Part shown: positions 15,001 through 16,483 of the stretch, piece by piece
Numbering within the stretch: position 1 is the first letter of the stretch
Layout: each line of letters opens with the position of its first letter
DNA from: Gammaproteobacteria bacterium
GTDB lineage: Bacteria > Pseudomonadota > Gammaproteobacteria > Steroidobacterales > JABDKV01
Length of the DNA: 16,483 nt
Direction of reading: 5' to 3'
Assembly (NCBI GenBank): GCA_029862285.1
Contig: JAOTXR010000005.1
Location: 1-16,483, forward strand
The notes under the pieces: model-generated
What the model was told of the DNA's origin: nothing
Seen by the model: the letters and a program-made list of their open reading frames with translations, nothing else
Databases searched by the model: none
Position numbers and translations under genes: made by a program

Positions 15001-16041
15001 TGACCTGTCAATGTCGTCGAGTCCGACCTCGATCAGGTTGGCACATAGCTCGCTGAGAAAGCGCTCGAATTCGGCGCTATAGAGCAACCGCTTCTCATTC
15101 TCCTTGCGCGTCGAGATATCGACAATACTGGCCCGAATTAGATTTCTTTCCGTGCTTGGAAAACGCACGAAACTGACCTCGGCCGGAAATTGATGACCAT
15201 CTCTGTCTTGGCATTGCCATTCGAATGTCGGCACTTCTCCGGATATCGTGCGAGCAAAGTAGGCCAGTGCTGCAAGTTCTGACTTTCCACCGTCTGGCTG
15301 ACTGTCGGGACTGAGCTCGGCGTGGGGCAGGCCGACAAATTCACTTCTTGCGTAACCAAACAAGCGAACAGCGTTTTCATTGACGTCAATAACTGCTCGC
15401 GTGTCGGCGTCGATGACGATAATAGCGTCCGGTGCGTGCTCGACTAACATGCGATAACGAGCTTCGCTCTCCCGCAGTACGTTTTCTTTGTTCTTGCGTG
15501 CCGTGACGTCGCGGATACTCAGCATGAACAACCGACGTTCTTCCAGCATCGTCTCACTGGCGGTAGCATCGATGGGGAACATCTGCCCATCGCTGCGACG
15601 CGCCAGTAGGTCAGTTACGGGGTCCTTTCGATCCGTTCTGTCTGTTAACCGCTCCAGAAACTCGATGACAGGGCCCTGGCTAACAGAAGGAATGATCACC
15701 GAAACCGGACGACCAATCAGTACTTTTGCTGGATGACCGAACAGCGCTTCCGCAGCAGGATTGCAGTGCTCGATAAGCCCTGCCTCGTCGATGGAGAACA
15801 AGGGATCGGCCATGTTTTCCATGATTGCGCGGACCCGCCCTTCGCCCTGTTCCAGGGTACGACGATTGAGATCCTGCAGCTCTGCTGTCATGAGACGCAG
15901 TGCACGATCGGTCAACCGGCGCTCCCGCTCTATGGCTTCATAGTGCTCGGATACCAGTTCACAGAGTTCATCCAGGTCTGGCTGCCCATCGCGACTCTTT
16001 TGCGCCGCCTTGCGCAGCTGACGAGCAAGAACCTCATTCAC
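12064..16041 (-). CDS. Large multi-PAS/GAF GGDEF-EAL cyclic-di-GMP signalling protein
   Basis: 1325 residues from a GTG start with no good ribosome site, 15 bp after the FIST stop, so translation is probably coupled. No membrane segment is evident. In order: a helical/coiled N-terminus (1-70); PAS1 (about 70-182); PAS2 (about 190-313); a GAF-like domain (about 325-490); PAS3 (about 496-612); PAS4 (about 625-745, MGTWTWYIESNRVEWS); PAS5 (about 752-872); GGDEF (about 880-1046); EAL (about 1056-1303). The GGDEF motif is intact (965-969) with an RxxD inhibitory site (956-959). In the EAL domain the triplet is ELL (1094-1096), and INLSG, ITET, DDFGSG, LKID, AEGIE and AQGY are all present. The usual YQPI reads YHPI (1078-1081). 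Both cyclase and phosphodiesterase activity are possible. Pairing with FIST suggests FIST signals to this protein. Confidence 0.95.
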   Translation of the reverse strand: MNEVLARQLRKAAQKSRDGQPDLDELCELVSEHYEAIERERRLTDRALRLMTAELQDLNRRTLEQGEGRVRAIMENMADPLFSIDEAGLIEHCNPAAEALFGHPAKVLIGRPVSVIIPSVSQGPVIEFLERLTDRTDRKDPVTDLLARRSDGQMFPIDATASETMLEERRLFMLSIRDVTARKNKENVLRESEARYRMLVEHAPDAIIVIDADTRAVIDVNENAVRLFGYARSEFVGLPHAELSPDSQPDGGKSELAALAYFARTISGEVPTFEWQCQDRDGHQFPAEVSFVRFPSTERNLIRASIVDISTRKENEKRLLYSAEFERFLSELCANLIEVGLDDIDRSIVGAMERICQFREVSRGCVYQFSTNSADRPDLVECTHEWGGLAHGSRPERLLLDTELPWLAANIRQVRVFHVADTAELPPEAWRERKRCQDQGIGSFAVVPMLADSALVGFLLFESAQATEPWPQQVLDRLRLVGDIFVSQLQHGRAADEQERLRAVLEATPDIVVMSDRSGAIMYVNKSGREQLNIASDQNLAGMYLADFCSKADALFVREKGLQKAVENGTWKSTLQLENGRGEVFPVSQITIAHRNDQGAVDYFSTVARDVSYQQAAAATLRSKEEQLRLALAAARMGTWTWYIESNRVEWSDRVADLFGVQPDEFQGTFEAYFGYLHPDDRELVEQAISRALAGGEEHYAVEHRILLPDGSVRWIEGKGKIHRDTDNRPVKMMGTVTDISARKGAEKQIFQEKERAQVTLQSIGDAVITTDEHGLVEYLNPIAEQRLAVSSDSVVGKLIDDILSLICDDSGTRIDNPVLQCLREGRTVEGKSGTILSSGSGEEFAIQFSAAPIRSRDGHVIGSVMVFHDVSQERSLYQRMSYQAAHDALTGLVNRRELENRLTEAIQSVWQDEQLEHCLLYIDLDQFKVVNDTCGHTAGDELLKRVTKLLKEQIRSTDCLARLGGDEFCLLLMDCQRQRAEKIAEKIRATINDFRFIWQDRTFSVSASIGLVRIDARSESISSILSAADVACYAAKDAGRNRLSVYSAEAAPSQHKQMQWVSRIMQACEDDRLTLFYHPIIPLDDSDKSRHFELLLRMRDPYGKLVPPNSFIPAAERYNLMSVIDRWVVHHALRNLVQDRKLGPDDAYTLSINLSGSSLSDPHFLSMLRAELEQAVYEEGAICFEITETAAISNLDEVVHFMHEIRKLGCQFSLDDFGSGLSSFAYLKDLPVDFLKIDRHFVKNIANDVVDHSMVAAVNQVGHVMGLKTIAEGIENEAVLEKVRAAGVDYAQGYLFAEPEEAVGREVFAPRQTATIIEFKAEAG

Positions 16042-16056
16042 GGCTAAAACTTTTGC

Positions 16057-16483
16057 TTAGTCGCTATTTTCGGAGAGTACGGTGATTGTCATGGTCTGGT
16101 TGTGCAGTTCGCAGCTACCCAGGCGCACATGTGGTGAAATCTCTCCATACGAGTAGTAGCCCAGCTGGGCAACCTGATTGCCAAGCAACTCGGCAACCGC
16201 CTCTACTTCCTCGGCAGTACGCTGCCCCAATACCATCTTGCGTCCGACACAGCTAATCAACACCGCAAGCTTACGGCCGGTCAGACCGCGGGCACCGGCA
16301 ATACGTGCTGCTTCTCCGGCGCCGTCGATGAGCCGCTCAAAGTTAGCGCGCATCAACTGCGCCTTGTGTCCTTGCGGCAGATCGCCGGCAAAAGTCATGG
16401 ACTTCTGCCCCTCGTCGATACCAAGTACAGTGCGAACCAGACCGATTTCCTCGGAATCGCTCGCCCTCACCATCAACGGAAAC
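16057..16483 (-). CDS. FIST domain sensor protein, N-terminus cut by window edge
   Basis: The frame is open to the right edge with the codons for F-P-L before MVRASD, so the gene starts outside the window; about 141 C-terminal residues are visible. They match the FIST C-terminal domain: RTVLGIDEGQKSMTFAGDLP, a middle segment with the conserved SCVGRKMVLGQRTAEEVEAV, then GYYSYGEISP and the signature ELHNQTMTITVLSE at the end. FIST proteins are soluble sensory proteins. Some, called NosP, bind haem and nitric oxide and act on a neighbouring histidine kinase or c-di-GMP enzyme. Here the neighbour 15 bp downstream is a multi-PAS GGDEF-EAL protein, which fits that pattern. Whether this copy binds haem cannot be judged from the visible part. 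Confidence 0.9.
   Translation of the reverse strand, partial: FPLMVRASDSEEIGLVRTVLGIDEGQKSMTFAGDLPQGHKAQLMRANFERLIDGAGEAARIAGARGLTGRKLAVLISCVGRKMVLGQRTAEEVEAVAELLGNQVAQLGYYSYGEISPHVRLGSCELHNQTMTITVLSENSD

Noticed and set aside
1..16483. CRISPR arrays, insertion sequences, integrases or tRNA genes
   Set aside because: No regularly spaced repeats, transposase or integrase motifs, terminal inverted repeats or tRNA-like cloverleaf sequences were seen.

Overview
The window looks like a chromosomal piece of a free-living Gammaproteobacterium. The pointers are a DusA-type dihydrouridine synthase, a phasin, a GTP-type PEP carboxykinase, FIST and GGDEF-EAL signalling genes, moderately high GC, and two CRP-like palindromes. 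I cannot name the genus. There is no rRNA or tRNA gene, insertion sequence, integrase or CRISPR array, so this reads as ordinary chromosome rather than a mobile island.

Layout from left to right. (1) Positions 1-2554, minus strand: a three-gene operon of exported DUF11-type surface proteins. The third gene runs off the left edge. A CRP-like palindrome lies exactly 41.5 bp upstream of the start expected from a -10-like hexamer. (2) Positions 2852-5282, plus strand: a phasin with its own promoter and a strong intrinsic terminator, then pckG with a perfect TATAAT box. Both concern carbon storage and gluconeogenesis. (3) Positions 5391-9386, minus strand: a tight operon of a YbdK-type carboxylate-amine ligase, DusA and a SAM methyltransferase with 7-bp gaps. 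It is followed by a class III nucleotide cyclase fused to an FHA domain, with its own promoter. (4) Positions 9454-16483, minus strand: a cyclic-di-GMP signalling block. A FIST sensor (cut by the right edge) is followed 15 bp later by a 1325-residue PAS/GAF/GGDEF/EAL protein. Further on is a shorter paralogue, PAS-GGDEF-EAL. An unrecognised lipoprotein gene on the plus strand sits between the two and overlaps the end of the large gene by 4 bp.

The genes suggest a region rich in second-messenger signalling. One gene probably makes cAMP, and two genes make and/or degrade c-di-GMP. A perfect TGTGA-N6-TCACA site lies upstream of one of the c-di-GMP genes, and a second, near-perfect site lies upstream of the surface-protein operon. 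This raises a testable cAMP-to-c-di-GMP and cAMP-to-surface-protein link, which is inference. The other item of note is the FIST/GGDEF-EAL pair, an arrangement resembling NO-sensing NosP systems. I found no clearly unprecedented system. The least explained genes are the lipoprotein with an arginine-rich tail and the Lys/His-tailed methyltransferase.
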